NCBI GenBank assembly: GCA_945860325.1
Contig: CAMARL010000053.1
Coordinates: 1-10,499, forward strand
Direction of reading: 5' to 3'
Length of the DNA: 10,499 nt
Source of the DNA: Spirosoma fluviale
GTDB lineage: Bacteria; Bacteroidota; Bacteroidia; Cytophagales; Spirosomataceae
The notes beneath the pieces are model-generated. The model was not told where the DNA came from. It saw only the letters and a program-made list of their open reading frames with translations, and did not search any database. Positions 1-7,425 of the stretch are shown piece after piece. Every line of letters begins with the position of its first letter. Within the stretch, counting starts at the first letter, position 1. A program made the translations under genes and the position numbers.

Positions 1-417
1 CTGACCCACAATCTTAAATTTACCTGAAAGTCCTTCCTTATTTTTTTTGAAAACCTTAATATAATCATCTAAAAAACCTACCGCTCCTAACCAAACGGCC
101 GAAAGCAATAATAGGACAATGTATACATTCGTTATTTTGGCAAATAAAACGGTGGGGATAATTAATGAAAGTAAAATGATGAAACCGCCCATGGTCGGGG
201 TTCCTTTTTTCTGCATTTGGCCTTCTAAACCAAGGTCGCGAATTTCTTCTCCGATTTGTAATCTTTGTAGTCGGTATATGACGGATTTACCCCAAATCGC
301 AGCGATTCCAAGGGATGTAATCGTGGCCGCAAAGGCCCGAAATGTAATGTATTGAAATACCCCAGCTCCAGGAACGTTTAATGTTTTGTCTAAGTATTCA
401 AAAAGGTAATAAAACAT
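1..417 (-). CDS. mraY: MraY, phospho-MurNAc-pentapeptide translocase (N-terminal part, cut by window edge)
   Basis: MraY is an integral inner-membrane enzyme that transfers phospho-MurNAc-pentapeptide from UDP to undecaprenyl phosphate, forming lipid I. The frame starts at the ATG at 417-415 (MFYYLFEYLDK) and stays open for 139 codons to base 1, so the C-terminal part (the family is about 360-410 residues) lies outside. Visible signatures are the cytoplasmic KKGTPTMGG loop near residues 71-79 and GFLDDYIKV near 114-122, whose adjacent aspartates are the Mg-binding/catalytic pair of this family. Hydrophobic helices lie around residues 20-45, 78-95 and 98-115. It follows murE in the usual dcw order, but after a 67-nt gap where the other junctions are 1-13 nt. 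AAGGA touches the ATG directly, too close to act as a normal ribosome binding site. An 8-base T run at 41-48 lies inside the gene without breaking the frame. The identification is close to certain. Confidence 0.95.
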   Translation of the reverse strand, partial: MFYYLFEYLDKTLNVPGAGVFQYITFRAFAATITSLGIAAIWGKSVIYRLQRLQIGEEIRDLGLEGQMQKKGTPTMGGFIILLSLIIPTVLFAKITNVYIVLLLLSAVWLGAVGFLDDYIKVFKKNKEGLSGKFKIVGQ

Positions 418-452
418 TCCTTAGCTAATTTTAGGTTGAAAAAAACTAAAAA

Positions 453-484
453 CAAAGTTGCAAAATTTTGATTGCTTGTACAAA
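453..484 (-). promoter_or_regulatory. candidate internal promoter for mraY in the murE-mraY gap
   Basis: On the minus strand TTTG (484-481) is followed after 20 nt by CAACTTTG (460-453). This is one mismatch from the Bacteroidota -7 consensus TAnnTTTG, at a spacing typical of the TTTG -33 box. Transcription would begin near 446, giving a leader of about 29 nt before the mraY ATG. The region is AT-rich, so such a match could arise by chance. Confidence 0.3.
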
Positions 485-1939
485 TTAGCTCTCAAAAGCG
501 AGGGCCAACACTAATTTATCGTCAAAGTCGTGCTTCACTCCTTTAATATCTTGATAGGTTTCATGGCCTTTCCCTGCGACCAAAATAACATCGCCCGCTT
601 TGGCCATTTCCCTAACAGCAGTCATGATGGCCAATTTCCGATCACTTATACGGGTAACTTTAAAGGCAGTTTCTTTGGGAACTCCTGATTCCATTTGATC
701 TAAAATATCTTCCGGATCTTCAAACCTAGGGTTATCTGATGTCAAAATAACCGCATCACTATAATGAGCTGCTAGTTCTGCCATAATGGGTCTCTTCCCC
801 GCATCCCGATTTCCTCCACAGCCTACCACGGTAATAATTTTTTGAGACTTATTTCGAATGGCCTGAATCGTTTTAAGTACATTTTCCAAGGCATCTGGCG
901 TATGTGCATAGTCGACGATTCCCATTTTATGATTGGGTCCCGCTAATTGGTCAAACCTTCCGGTAGCCGTTTTTAATGCGGACATTTGCACTAAAACCTC
1001 TTCCTTATCTTCGCCTAATAAAATGGCTGTTGAGTAAATAGCTAATAAATTATACGCATTAAACGTGCCGATCAATTGGGCATGAATCGCCTGACCGTCA
1101 AATTCTACTTGCAACCCTCCCACTCCATTACTAATTATTTTCGCCTTAAAATCAGATGAATTTAAAATCCCATAGCCGTATTTTTTAGCCTTCGTATTTT
1201 GAAGCATAATTTGGCCTCGCTTATCGTCTTGATTAGTCAAAGCAAAAGCTGTATTCGGTAAAGCATCAAAGAATCCTTTTTTTGCTTTAATGTATTCGTC
1301 AAAGGTTTCGTGAAAATCCAAATGATCACGGGTAATATTGGAAAAAATAGCTCCCTTAAATTGTAAACCATGAATTCTTTTTTGGACCACTGCATGTGAA
1401 CTCACTTCCATAAAAACATAGGAGCATCCATTGGACAGCATTTCGGCCAACAACTTATTTAGGTTTAAGGCGTCTGGCGTAGTATGTGTAGCCGGTATCA
1501 CCCGATCTTGAATCATGTTCTGAACCGTGGAGATCAATCCACAACGATGCCCAAGTTTTTTAAATAATTCAAATAAGAGCGTTACACTCGTCGTTTTTCC
1601 ATTGGTCCCCGTAATCCCGATTAAGTTCAATTTGGAAGAAGGGTGATCCTAAAATGCGCAGGAAACTTCCGCTAATGCGGCATTAGAGTCAGCTACTTGA
1701 ATGCATGTAACATCGTCAGGTATATTCGCTGGAATATCTTGCACCAACCAAGCCTTGCAACCCTGCGCGTACACCTGGTCTAAAAACTGATGCCCATCTA
1801 CTTGCGTACCTGGAATAGCAAAAAACATTGAACCTATTTTTGCTTGTCTTGAATCAAAACATAAAGCGTCTATTTCTTGATCCTTACCTTTTGTAGATAA
1901 AATGCTAAGCTCCTTAATCAACGAAAATAATGAACCCAT
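485..1939 (-). CDS. murE: MurE, UDP-MurNAc-tripeptide synthetase (meso-DAP type), interrupted by an in-frame TAG at codon 97
   Basis: MurE is the cytoplasmic ATP-dependent ligase that adds the third residue to UDP-MurNAc-L-Ala-D-Glu. Read through the stop, the locus has 484 codons, the normal family length. Residues 1-96 (1939-1652) form the UDP-binding domain, with FDSR near 28-31 and a FFAIPGTQVDGH segment. Codon 97 is TAG (1651-1649). Translation then resumes in the same frame with DHPSSK and the P-loop GTNGKTT (111-117, Lys115). The rest is intact: TTPD near 153-156, SSHA near 180-183, the probable carbamylated lysine in AKKGFF (Lys220), the YAHTPD segment, and DNPR at 402-405, which in characterised enzymes selects meso-diaminopimelate. 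The ATG lies 1 nt after the ftsI stop and the gene ends in TAA. The two uninterrupted pieces are 1939-1649 (96 residues) and about 1630-485, the latter openable only from a TTG. There is no frameshift or deletion. Family identity is certain; whether a functional product is made is not. Confidence 0.9.
1649..1651 (-). other. in-frame amber stop codon inside murE
   Basis: The codon reads TAG between TTT (Phe96) and GAT (Asp98). From my recollection of MurE sequences, this Phe-x-Asp-x-Pro-Ser linker usually has tyrosine at x. Tyrosine codons TAT and TAC each differ from TAG by one third-position base, so a single substitution explains it. The base after the stop is G. Confidence 0.9.
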
Positions 1940-1940
1940 T

Positions 1941-4079
1941 TTACTTTAATTGGATATTCAATAATAGATTTTTTCTGCTGGGTGTTCCTGGGGCAATCGA
2001 CTGAGAAATAACGGCTCCCATCCCATTGGCTCTTACTTTTAATCCCCTATTTTCCAAGGCAAAAAGAGCGTCTCGCAAGTTCATCCCAACAACATTTGGG
2101 ACCGTTTTAGCAGGAAAAGAAATGGCTGAATTTTGTACTAGTTTTTTATCTTGACTAAATAATACCCAGCGACCGTCTTCTTCTACTTTGGGTAAATTGA
2201 AATTTGAAAAAAGTATTTTTTGATCTAATGGATGAATCGTATGAGAAAGTTGGGCATTATTTAACGAATCAGGCAAAGTTCCGGATAAGGTTCTTTGCAA
2301 TTTCATATCACGAGAGTAAATGTGATTTGAAATATCCAAGAAAACCGGAGCCGTTACTTGGCGTGCGTAAGTCCCTTCAGAACCACCTTCAGGCTTATCC
2401 ATGGCAACTAAAATCGTATATTTAGGTTTTGCCACCGGAAAATATCCGATGAATGAAACATAATAAGTTCCTTTGACATAATTCCCGTTGACCAAGCGCT
2501 GCGCCGTACCCGTTTTCCCTGCAATACCATATGGAGTACCTTTCAAATTATTTCCTGTTCCGCGTTCCACCACACCTTCTAACATAATTTTAATTTTCTT
2601 TAAAGTCTCGGGAGAACACAAAGGCTCCTTATCCTTCTTTTGAGTTTCGGTATAATCCTTCACTACTTTATTGCCTACCGTTGCATTTTTTACGATAATC
2701 GGCTGAATCCAATACCCATTGTTGGCAATCGCATTGTAAAACGATATCATATGCATCGGGGAAGTATTCGACGAATAACCCACAGAAGACCACATGTATT
2801 GCAAAGCATCCCATTTCGCAGGTAAAGGAAATTTAGGTGTTGTATAACGTGGAGTAATCTGAAAATTAAGCGGCTCTATCAAATGAAACTTTTTCAAATA
2901 ATCGTAAAATTTCCCTTGCTTTGAACTAAATACCCGTTGCATTAACTTGATCGTACCAATATTCGATGAATGCTCGATGACCCCTTGAACATTAATTGTT
3001 CCATAATCATGTGAATCAGACATGGTCTTATTGAAAACCGTATATTTTCCCCCTGTCGTGACCATATCGGTCAGCGGCATATTAGATTCCTCTAGCATCG
3101 CCATCATGGAAGGCAACTTAAATACAGATCCTGGGTCATACTCAGAAACATCAATGGCATAATTAGCAAACTCGGAATAACCCGTAGGTGAGCTTGCCTC
3201 CTTGGTCAAATTTGAAATAGCCTTTATTTCACCTGTGGCAGTTTCCATGACAATGGCGGTCGCATAGTTTCCTTTAAAAGTGGCTAAGGCTTTCATCAAT
3301 GCCAATTCTACGATATCTTGAATGTCTACGTCAATCGTCGTTTGTAAATCATAGCCAGGCGTAGGAATTAATTCCGTTCCATTTTCCATGGGACGCCAGG
3401 TGTTTTTATCCATTTTCTGAAACAATCCTTTGCCAGGAGTACCTCTTAAGTCTTTATCGAAAGCCCCCTCAAGGCCTACCGCTAGTTTATCCTTCAGGTA
3501 TCCAATCGTCCGATACGCCATTTGGCCAAATGGGGCATAACGTACATTTACTTTATCAAAAACGACACCCGTCTTAGTCGCATTTCTTTTGCTTTCCTTA
3601 AAAAGAGGAAAATTCAAAACAGCCTTTCTTTCTTGAAAATCCAGTAAGCGATTATTCAATAAGATATAGGTTTTGTTACTATTTTTAGCAAGTAAAATTT
3701 TGTTGTAATATTCATCAGAGGACCTGTCTTTAAACAAGAGGGCCAGCTGATCACAAAGCGCGTGAATATGTGTTGTAAAAAGTTTTTCAGATGCAGGCGA
3801 AAAATTAAAAACGGATGGGTCCATCCCTAGTCGATATTTAGGCAAAGAAGTGGCTAATAAACTACCATCATCTGAATAAATATTTCCCCTACTTGCCTCT
3901 ACATTTCTTTCCTTGATATATGTGGCTGCAGCCTCTGATCTTAATTCTTCCCCTTGAAGAAAAACTAATTTGTATAAATTGAAAATCAACACTAAAAACA
4001 TAAACAATACGACCATGAAGAAAATGTAAAATCTCCTCGTAATAATTGCCCGAATATTTAAACGCTTATCAGCTGCCAT
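1941..4079 (-). CDS. ftsI: FtsI-type penicillin-binding protein (septal transpeptidase) with C-terminal PASTA domain
   Basis: This class B penicillin-binding protein of 712 residues is the transpeptidase that cross-links septal peptidoglycan in the periplasm. A short basic cytoplasmic N-terminus is followed by one membrane anchor at about residues 17-40. The PBP dimerisation region (about 57-230) contains SRGNIYSDDG near 63-72 and GLEGAFD near 202-208. The transpeptidase domain (about 245-585) carries all three active-site motifs: SVFK at 318-321 with nucleophile Ser318, SSN at 371-373, and KTG at 522-524 in AGKTGTAQR. The C-terminus (about 657-712, beginning TVPNVVGMNLRDAL) matches a single PASTA domain, which in other proteins binds peptidoglycan or beta-lactams. 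The ATG at 4079 is 13 nt after the FtsL-like stop, and the TAA at 1943-1941 is 1 nt from the murE start. The order and PASTA tail resemble Bacteroidota FtsI. Codon 712 is followed by a clean stop and no catalytic residue is missing. Confidence 0.96.
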   Translation of the reverse strand: MAADKRLNIRAIITRRFYIFFMVVLFMFLVLIFNLYKLVFLQGEELRSEAAATYIKERNVEASRGNIYSDDGSLLATSLPKYRLGMDPSVFNFSPASEKLFTTHIHALCDQLALLFKDRSSDEYYNKILLAKNSNKTYILLNNRLLDFQERKAVLNFPLFKESKRNATKTGVVFDKVNVRYAPFGQMAYRTIGYLKDKLAVGLEGAFDKDLRGTPGKGLFQKMDKNTWRPMENGTELIPTPGYDLQTTIDVDIQDIVELALMKALATFKGNYATAIVMETATGEIKAISNLTKEASSPTGYSEFANYAIDVSEYDPGSVFKLPSMMAMLEESNMPLTDMVTTGGKYTVFNKTMSDSHDYGTINVQGVIEHSSNIGTIKLMQRVFSSKQGKFYDYLKKFHLIEPLNFQITPRYTTPKFPLPAKWDALQYMWSSVGYSSNTSPMHMISFYNAIANNGYWIQPIIVKNATVGNKVVKDYTETQKKDKEPLCSPETLKKIKIMLEGVVERGTGNNLKGTPYGIAGKTGTAQRLVNGNYVKGTYYVSFIGYFPVAKPKYTILVAMDKPEGGSEGTYARQVTAPVFLDISNHIYSRDMKLQRTLSGTLPDSLNNAQLSHTIHPLDQKILFSNFNLPKVEEDGRWVLFSQDKKLVQNSAISFPAKTVPNVVGMNLRDALFALENRGLKVRANGMGAVISQSIAPGTPSRKNLLLNIQLK

Positions 4080-4092
4080 ATAAAACGAAATT

Positions 4093-4467
4093 TTACTCCT
4101 TTTTCCCTTCTTCTACAATTTTATAGGGGGGCGTTAAACTCACCTCTAGCTTATATTTTTTCATCGCTTCTGCTAAATAACTTTGCTTCCCCTTTTTCAT
4201 AAACTCCGCTTTTTGGGTCGTATAATCAGCTCGTAATTCCTCTAATTCTGCCTTATTCTTCACTATTTGGTGGATTTTGCCATCGGCCAACATAGAATAA
4301 TAGATGTAAATTAAAATGAGGAAAGCGATGAAAATAATTTTCTTAATCCATTCGACAGGCAACTCCCCACCCGTTAAATGATCGATGTCGAATAACATTT
4401 CTAGAGGGTCTTCCTTTAGATTCAGTTTTTTAGATGAAGGTTCGTTTTTGGGTACTGAGGTAGCCAT
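4093..4467 (-). CDS. FtsL-like cell division protein
   Basis: A 124-residue single-pass membrane protein lies between rsmH and ftsI, the place FtsL occupies in dcw clusters. It has a polar cytoplasmic tail of about 40 residues, one hydrophobic helix at about 43-60 (IIFIAFLILIYIYYSML), then a periplasmic helical stretch rich in Lys and Glu (about 63-107). That stretch has heptad-like spacing fitting a coiled coil, and a short tail containing TPPYKI follows. FtsL partners FtsB/FtsQ and activates FtsWI in other bacteria. FtsL sequences are very divergent, so the assignment rests on topology, size and position rather than catalytic motifs. Its ATG is 1 nt after the rsmH stop and it ends in TAA. 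The cytoplasmic tail is longer than in E. coli FtsL, consistent with the FtsL-like family annotated in Bacteroidota. Confidence 0.85.
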   Translation of the reverse strand: MATSVPKNEPSSKKLNLKEDPLEMLFDIDHLTGGELPVEWIKKIIFIAFLILIYIYYSMLADGKIHQIVKNKAELEELRADYTTQKAEFMKKGKQSYLAEAMKKYKLEVSLTPPYKIVEEGKKE

Positions 4468-4468
4468 T

Positions 4469-5383
4469 TTATAGTTTTAAAGCAATGCGCAATTTCGCAC
4501 TTCTTGATCTAGGATTTTCTTTTAATTCCAGTTCGGAAGCTGTGATTGGTTTCCGAGTGACTGATTGTAAGGGTTTATGAACAACACCAAACATATCTTT
4601 ATCCTCTTTCCCCAAACAATCCCCCGTTTTAATATAATTCTTTACCAATCGGTCCTCTAATGAATGAAAAGAAATAACCACTAATCTTCCGTTTTCATTG
4701 AGCACATTAGGCACTTGGGTTAAAAATTCTTCAATAACAGCAAGTTCTTGATTTACTTCAATTCTAATCGCCTGAAAAACTTGGGCAAAATACTTGAATT
4801 CCCTTGACCTTGGAGCTAATTTAAAAAGAATTTCTTTAAATTCCGAAGTCGTTTCCAAGGGTTTTTGTGTCCTCGCTTGAATGATGGCGAGAGCTAATGT
4901 TTTCGCATTTTTTACCTCCCCATACATGCCTAAAATTTTCTGCAATTGCTCAGCGGAATAGGTATTCAAAACTGATTTAGCATCTAAAGATGCGGATGGT
5001 CCCATTCGCATATCTAATGGTCCATCAAAACGAGTAGAAAATCCACGCTCGGGAGCATCCAATTGGTAGGAGGATACACCAAAATCAGCTAAAATTCCAT
5101 CTACTTTTTTGATTCCTTCTAAGCGCAAATACTTATCTAAATGCCTGAAATTTGCCGTAATTAATGTCAAACGCGTATCATCAATTTTCTCAGCTTCTTT
5201 CCAAGCATCAGGGTCCTGATCAAAAGCAATTAATCGACCTTCAGGTCCTAAGTGCTTTAAAATTTCTTTGCTATGTCCCCCACCACCAAAAGTCACATCG
5301 ACATAAATACCTCGGGGATTAATGGCAAGACCCTCGATGCATTCATTCAATAAAACAGAGGTGTGATACGTATTTGTAGACAT
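4469..5383 (-). CDS. rsmH: RsmH, 16S rRNA (cytosine1402-N4)-methyltransferase
   Basis: RsmH (formerly MraW) is the SAM-dependent enzyme that methylates N4 of C1402 in the 16S rRNA decoding centre. The 304-residue length is normal. The sequence opens with the family signature HTSVLLNECIEGL (7-19). The SAM-binding loop is DVTFGGGGHS (29-38), followed by the acidic strand end FDQDP (54-58) and ADFGVSSYQLD (99-109). RGFSTRFDGPLDMRM (113-127) is also diagnostic, as are the RIEVNQEL helix (207-214) and VISFHSLEDR (236-245). An inserted helical domain spans about 130-205. It is the first dcw gene here; no mraZ lies directly upstream, where the divergent redoxin gene sits instead. The ATG at 5383 gives the expected N-terminus, and the TAA is 1 nt from the next start. 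A possible promoter box is only 5 nt upstream of the ATG. Confidence 0.97.
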   Translation of the reverse strand: MSTNTYHTSVLLNECIEGLAINPRGIYVDVTFGGGGHSKEILKHLGPEGRLIAFDQDPDAWKEAEKIDDTRLTLITANFRHLDKYLRLEGIKKVDGILADFGVSSYQLDAPERGFSTRFDGPLDMRMGPSASLDAKSVLNTYSAEQLQKILGMYGEVKNAKTLALAIIQARTQKPLETTSEFKEILFKLAPRSREFKYFAQVFQAIRIEVNQELAVIEEFLTQVPNVLNENGRLVVISFHSLEDRLVKNYIKTGDCLGKEDKDMFGVVHKPLQSVTRKPITASELELKENPRSRSAKLRIALKL

Positions 5384-5388
5384 ATGTT

Positions 5389-5396
5389 CAAATTTA
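5389..5396 (-). promoter_or_regulatory. candidate -7 box (TAAATTTG) for the rsmH-led dcw operon
   Basis: The minus strand reads TAAATTTG, an exact match to the Bacteroidota -7 consensus TAnnTTTG, 5 nt before the rsmH ATG. Transcription from it would be leaderless or nearly so. I see no clear TTTG at the expected -33 distance, so this may be a chance match and the real promoter may lie elsewhere in the divergent gap. Confidence 0.3.
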
Positions 5397-5466
5397 CAAA
5401 ATATCCAATGGCATTCTCTATTTTTATAAATTCACTATATATTTTTTATGACAGAAAGGATTACTC

Positions 5467-5474
5467 TATCTTTG
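5467..5474 (+). promoter_or_regulatory. candidate -7 box (TATCTTTG) for the redoxin-PAP2 unit
   Basis: TATCTTTG matches TAnnTTTG exactly, 17 nt before the preferred start at 5492. A T-rich stretch (5442-5448) about 19 nt upstream could serve as a degenerate -33 element. The implied start of transcription is near 5481, a leader of about 11 nt. The site supports choosing the ATG at 5492 over the upstream ATG at 5363, which would lie ahead of the promoter. Confidence 0.45.
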
Positions 5475-5491
5475 ACTCAGAAAAATCGTAT

Positions 5492-6727
5492 ATGATGCCT
5501 AAATTTTTTCTTACCCTACTTTTAATGGTTACCTTATTTGATTCGCTAAGTCAAAAAAATACGACTCCACAAATGGGTCCATGGCGAGTAGAAATGAAGC
5601 ATTTTAGTGGAACTCTTCCCTTTAACTTCATCGTTAATCCCAGTAAAAATCAACATAAATTCAACATTAAAATTCAAAATGGATCTGAAAAATTCTCTTT
5701 AGAAGAATCCTTTTATAGAGGCGATTCACTGGTGATCCCTTTTGACCTATATGATTCTGAGATTGTTACCTTTTTAACAAATTCAAAAAAAATGAATGGG
5801 TATTGGGTCATGAAAAGAAATGACAAAGCTATTTTTCGCATTCCATTAGAAGCAACCGCAGGTTCTACAGAGCGATACACAAACCTAAAACCCTCAAAAA
5901 TAAATGTGACAGGAAATTGGAAGGCTGATTTTTGGAGCGACGAAAATATCCACAGTCCTGGAATAGGCATGTTCAAGCAGGTAGGCAATTCCGTCACAGG
6001 CACCTTTCTGAAGCCGAGTGGCGACTACCGATTTTTACAGGGAAATGTAAGCGGAGACAGCTTATTCATGAGTTATTTTGACGGAAGCTATTGCATGCAA
6101 ATCCGTGTTAAAGTGAAAGGGAAAGAGTTAAACGGGAATTTCTACACAGGATTAGCGGGGAAAAGAAATTTGAAAGCAACATTAGATCCGAAAGCCAGCC
6201 TACCCGATCTAAAAAAATTAACTTATTTAAAGCCAGGATTTGACCGGATTCATTTCTCACTGCCAGATACAGACGGAAATACGATTAGTTTACAAGATGC
6301 TAGATTTAAAGGCAAGGTCGTTGTCATTGAATTGATGGGTTCTTGGTGCCCGAATTGCATCGACGAATCTAGATTTTTATCCCCTTATTATAAAAAAAAT
6401 AAATCTAAAGGTCTTGAAGTCATTGGACTTTCATTTGAGTATTCGGACGACATGAAAATTTCTGGTCCTAAAATCAAAAACTTCATCGCTAAAATCGGAA
6501 TTCCCTATCCAATTGTATTGGCAGGACAACCAGATGATTCGACCATTGAAAAAGTATTGCCCATGTTGCATAAAATCAACGGCTACCCTACGACTTTCAT
6601 TATTGACAAACAAGGCAAAGTGCGTGAAATCCATACGGGTTTTTCGGGACCAGGCACGGGGGTTTATCATACCGATTGGATACAGGAATTTGATAAAACG
6701 ATACAAGCACTTTTAACCGAAAAATAA
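5492..6727 (+). CDS. exported TlpA-like thioredoxin-fold protein (redoxin)
   Basis: A probable periplasmic thiol-disulfide oxidoreductase of 411 residues from this start. The frame is open back to an ATG at 5363. That start would overlap rsmH and put 43 poorly structured residues before a good signal peptide, so the ATG at 5492 (or the adjacent ATG at 5495) is preferred. The N-terminus has Lys4, a hydrophobic core at about 5-16 and a likely cleavage site near SLSQ (18-21); I see no lipobox cysteine. Residues about 25-240 form a beta-rich region without recognisable catalytic motifs, including repeated GNW/GTF/GNV/GNF strands. The thioredoxin domain (about 247-411) contains the CxxC site in GSWCPNC (Cys286, Cys289) and the cis-proline loop GYPTTFIID (Pro366). 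Family members reduce or isomerise cysteines in exported proteins; no specific partner is visible. Its TAA overlaps the next ATG as TAATG, implying translational coupling. Confidence 0.85.
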   Translation: MMPKFFLTLLLMVTLFDSLSQKNTTPQMGPWRVEMKHFSGTLPFNFIVNPSKNQHKFNIKIQNGSEKFSLEESFYRGDSLVIPFDLYDSEIVTFLTNSKKMNGYWVMKRNDKAIFRIPLEATAGSTERYTNLKPSKINVTGNWKADFWSDENIHSPGIGMFKQVGNSVTGTFLKPSGDYRFLQGNVSGDSLFMSYFDGSYCMQIRVKVKGKELNGNFYTGLAGKRNLKATLDPKASLPDLKKLTYLKPGFDRIHFSLPDTDGNTISLQDARFKGKVVVIELMGSWCPNCIDESRFLSPYYKKNKSKGLEVIGLSFEYSDDMKISGPKIKNFIAKIGIPYPIVLAGQPDDSTIEKVLPMLHKINGYPTTFIIDKQGKVREIHTGFSGPGTGVYHTDWIQEFDKTIQALLTEK

Positions 6728-7425
6728 TGAAATTTAAAATAGCCATTCTCTTTCTTTGCCTTGCAATCCCATTAAAAAATATAGCTCAAAAACCCGCCAA
6801 AAAAATTCGTTGGAAAGCTCCTGTAGCCTTAGGGCTTACAAGCCTTTTGCTTTATAATTCTTCATCCAAAGATGCACAAAGCACTATTTATAGAAATAAT
6901 TTTTCAAGCTTCTCAACTAAGCTGGACGACATATTGCAATACACGCCAACAATCCTGAATGTTGGCCTCGCTGCTAGTGGATTAAAGACAAAAAACACCA
7001 GAGCAGATCGCTTGGGCATTTTTGTTTTAGGTACTGGAATATATGTAGTCGCAACCCAAGGCTTAAAGTATGCGATCAATGAAACTCGACCTAATGGAGC
7101 TGAGCGTTCATTCCCCTCAGGTCACGCAGCCACGGCATTTTTTGGTGCCACGCTATTAGCGAAAGAATATGGTGAAAATTATCCATGGATTGCCGTGGGC
7201 GGCTATACTATAGCAGGAACAACGGCCGTATTACGAATGGCCAATAACCAACATTGGGCTAGTGATGTTTTGATGGGTGCTGGAATAGGTATCGTGTCGG
7301 CAGAAATCGCTTCCTACCTGTATCCTAAAATAAAATCTAAGCTATTTAATTCGAAATCGGCATGGAATTTTGAGCCACAAATTGCTCCTAATTATTATGT
7401 AGCCCGATTAAACTACTCGTTTTAA
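6727..7425 (+). CDS. PAP2-family membrane phosphatase
   Basis: A 232-residue phosphatidic acid phosphatase type 2 family protein with the full three-part active site: KYAINETRP (KX6RP, Lys114 to Pro122), PSGH (130-133), and Arg170...His176...Asp180 in LRMANNQHWASD. The histidines are the nucleophile and general acid/base in this superfamily. The N-terminus is a likely signal peptide or anchor ending in AQK (about 4-21), and further hydrophobic segments lie around 31-43, 73-85, 96-113, 133-146, 154-168 and 181-198. Members dephosphorylate lipid phosphates at the outer face of the inner membrane, including undecaprenyl pyrophosphate and phosphatidylglycerol phosphate. The substrate cannot be read from the sequence; proximity to murE and mraY makes undecaprenyl pyrophosphate an attractive guess only. 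The start overlaps the redoxin stop by one base. The tail ends in alternating polar/hydrophobic residues and a terminal Phe (YYVARLNYSF), reminiscent of an outer-membrane beta-strand. Confidence 0.9.
   Translation: MKFKIAILFLCLAIPLKNIAQKPAKKIRWKAPVALGLTSLLLYNSSSKDAQSTIYRNNFSSFSTKLDDILQYTPTILNVGLAASGLKTKNTRADRLGIFVLGTGIYVVATQGLKYAINETRPNGAERSFPSGHAATAFFGATLLAKEYGENYPWIAVGGYTIAGTTAVLRMANNQHWASDVLMGAGIGIVSAEIASYLYPKIKSKLFNSKSAWNFEPQIAPNYYVARLNYSF

Noticed and set aside
41..48. Run of eight T as a possible frameshift site in mraY
   Set aside because: The frame through the run gives the expected FLDDYIKVFKK sequence and continues normally on both sides.
119..355. Plus-strand open frame of 78 codons
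   Set aside because: It is antisense to mraY, whose conserved motifs occupy the other strand. The other short plus/minus frames inside ftsI, the redoxin, PAP2, nhaD and aminotransferase genes are rejected for the same reason.
1649..1651. Genome-wide reassignment of TAG to an amino acid
   Set aside because: TAG ends the aminotransferase at its expected C-terminus, and no other complete gene in the window has an internal TAG.
1628..1660. Frameshift as the cause of the split murE
   Set aside because: The two parts are in the same frame (309 nt from the ATG to the downstream TTG codon, a multiple of three), and the flanking linker reads normally through the stop. Only a substitution is needed.
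5363..5491. Upstream ATG at 5363 as the redoxin start
   Set aside because: It overlaps rsmH, lies before the candidate promoter, and would put 43 residues in front of a clear signal peptide.
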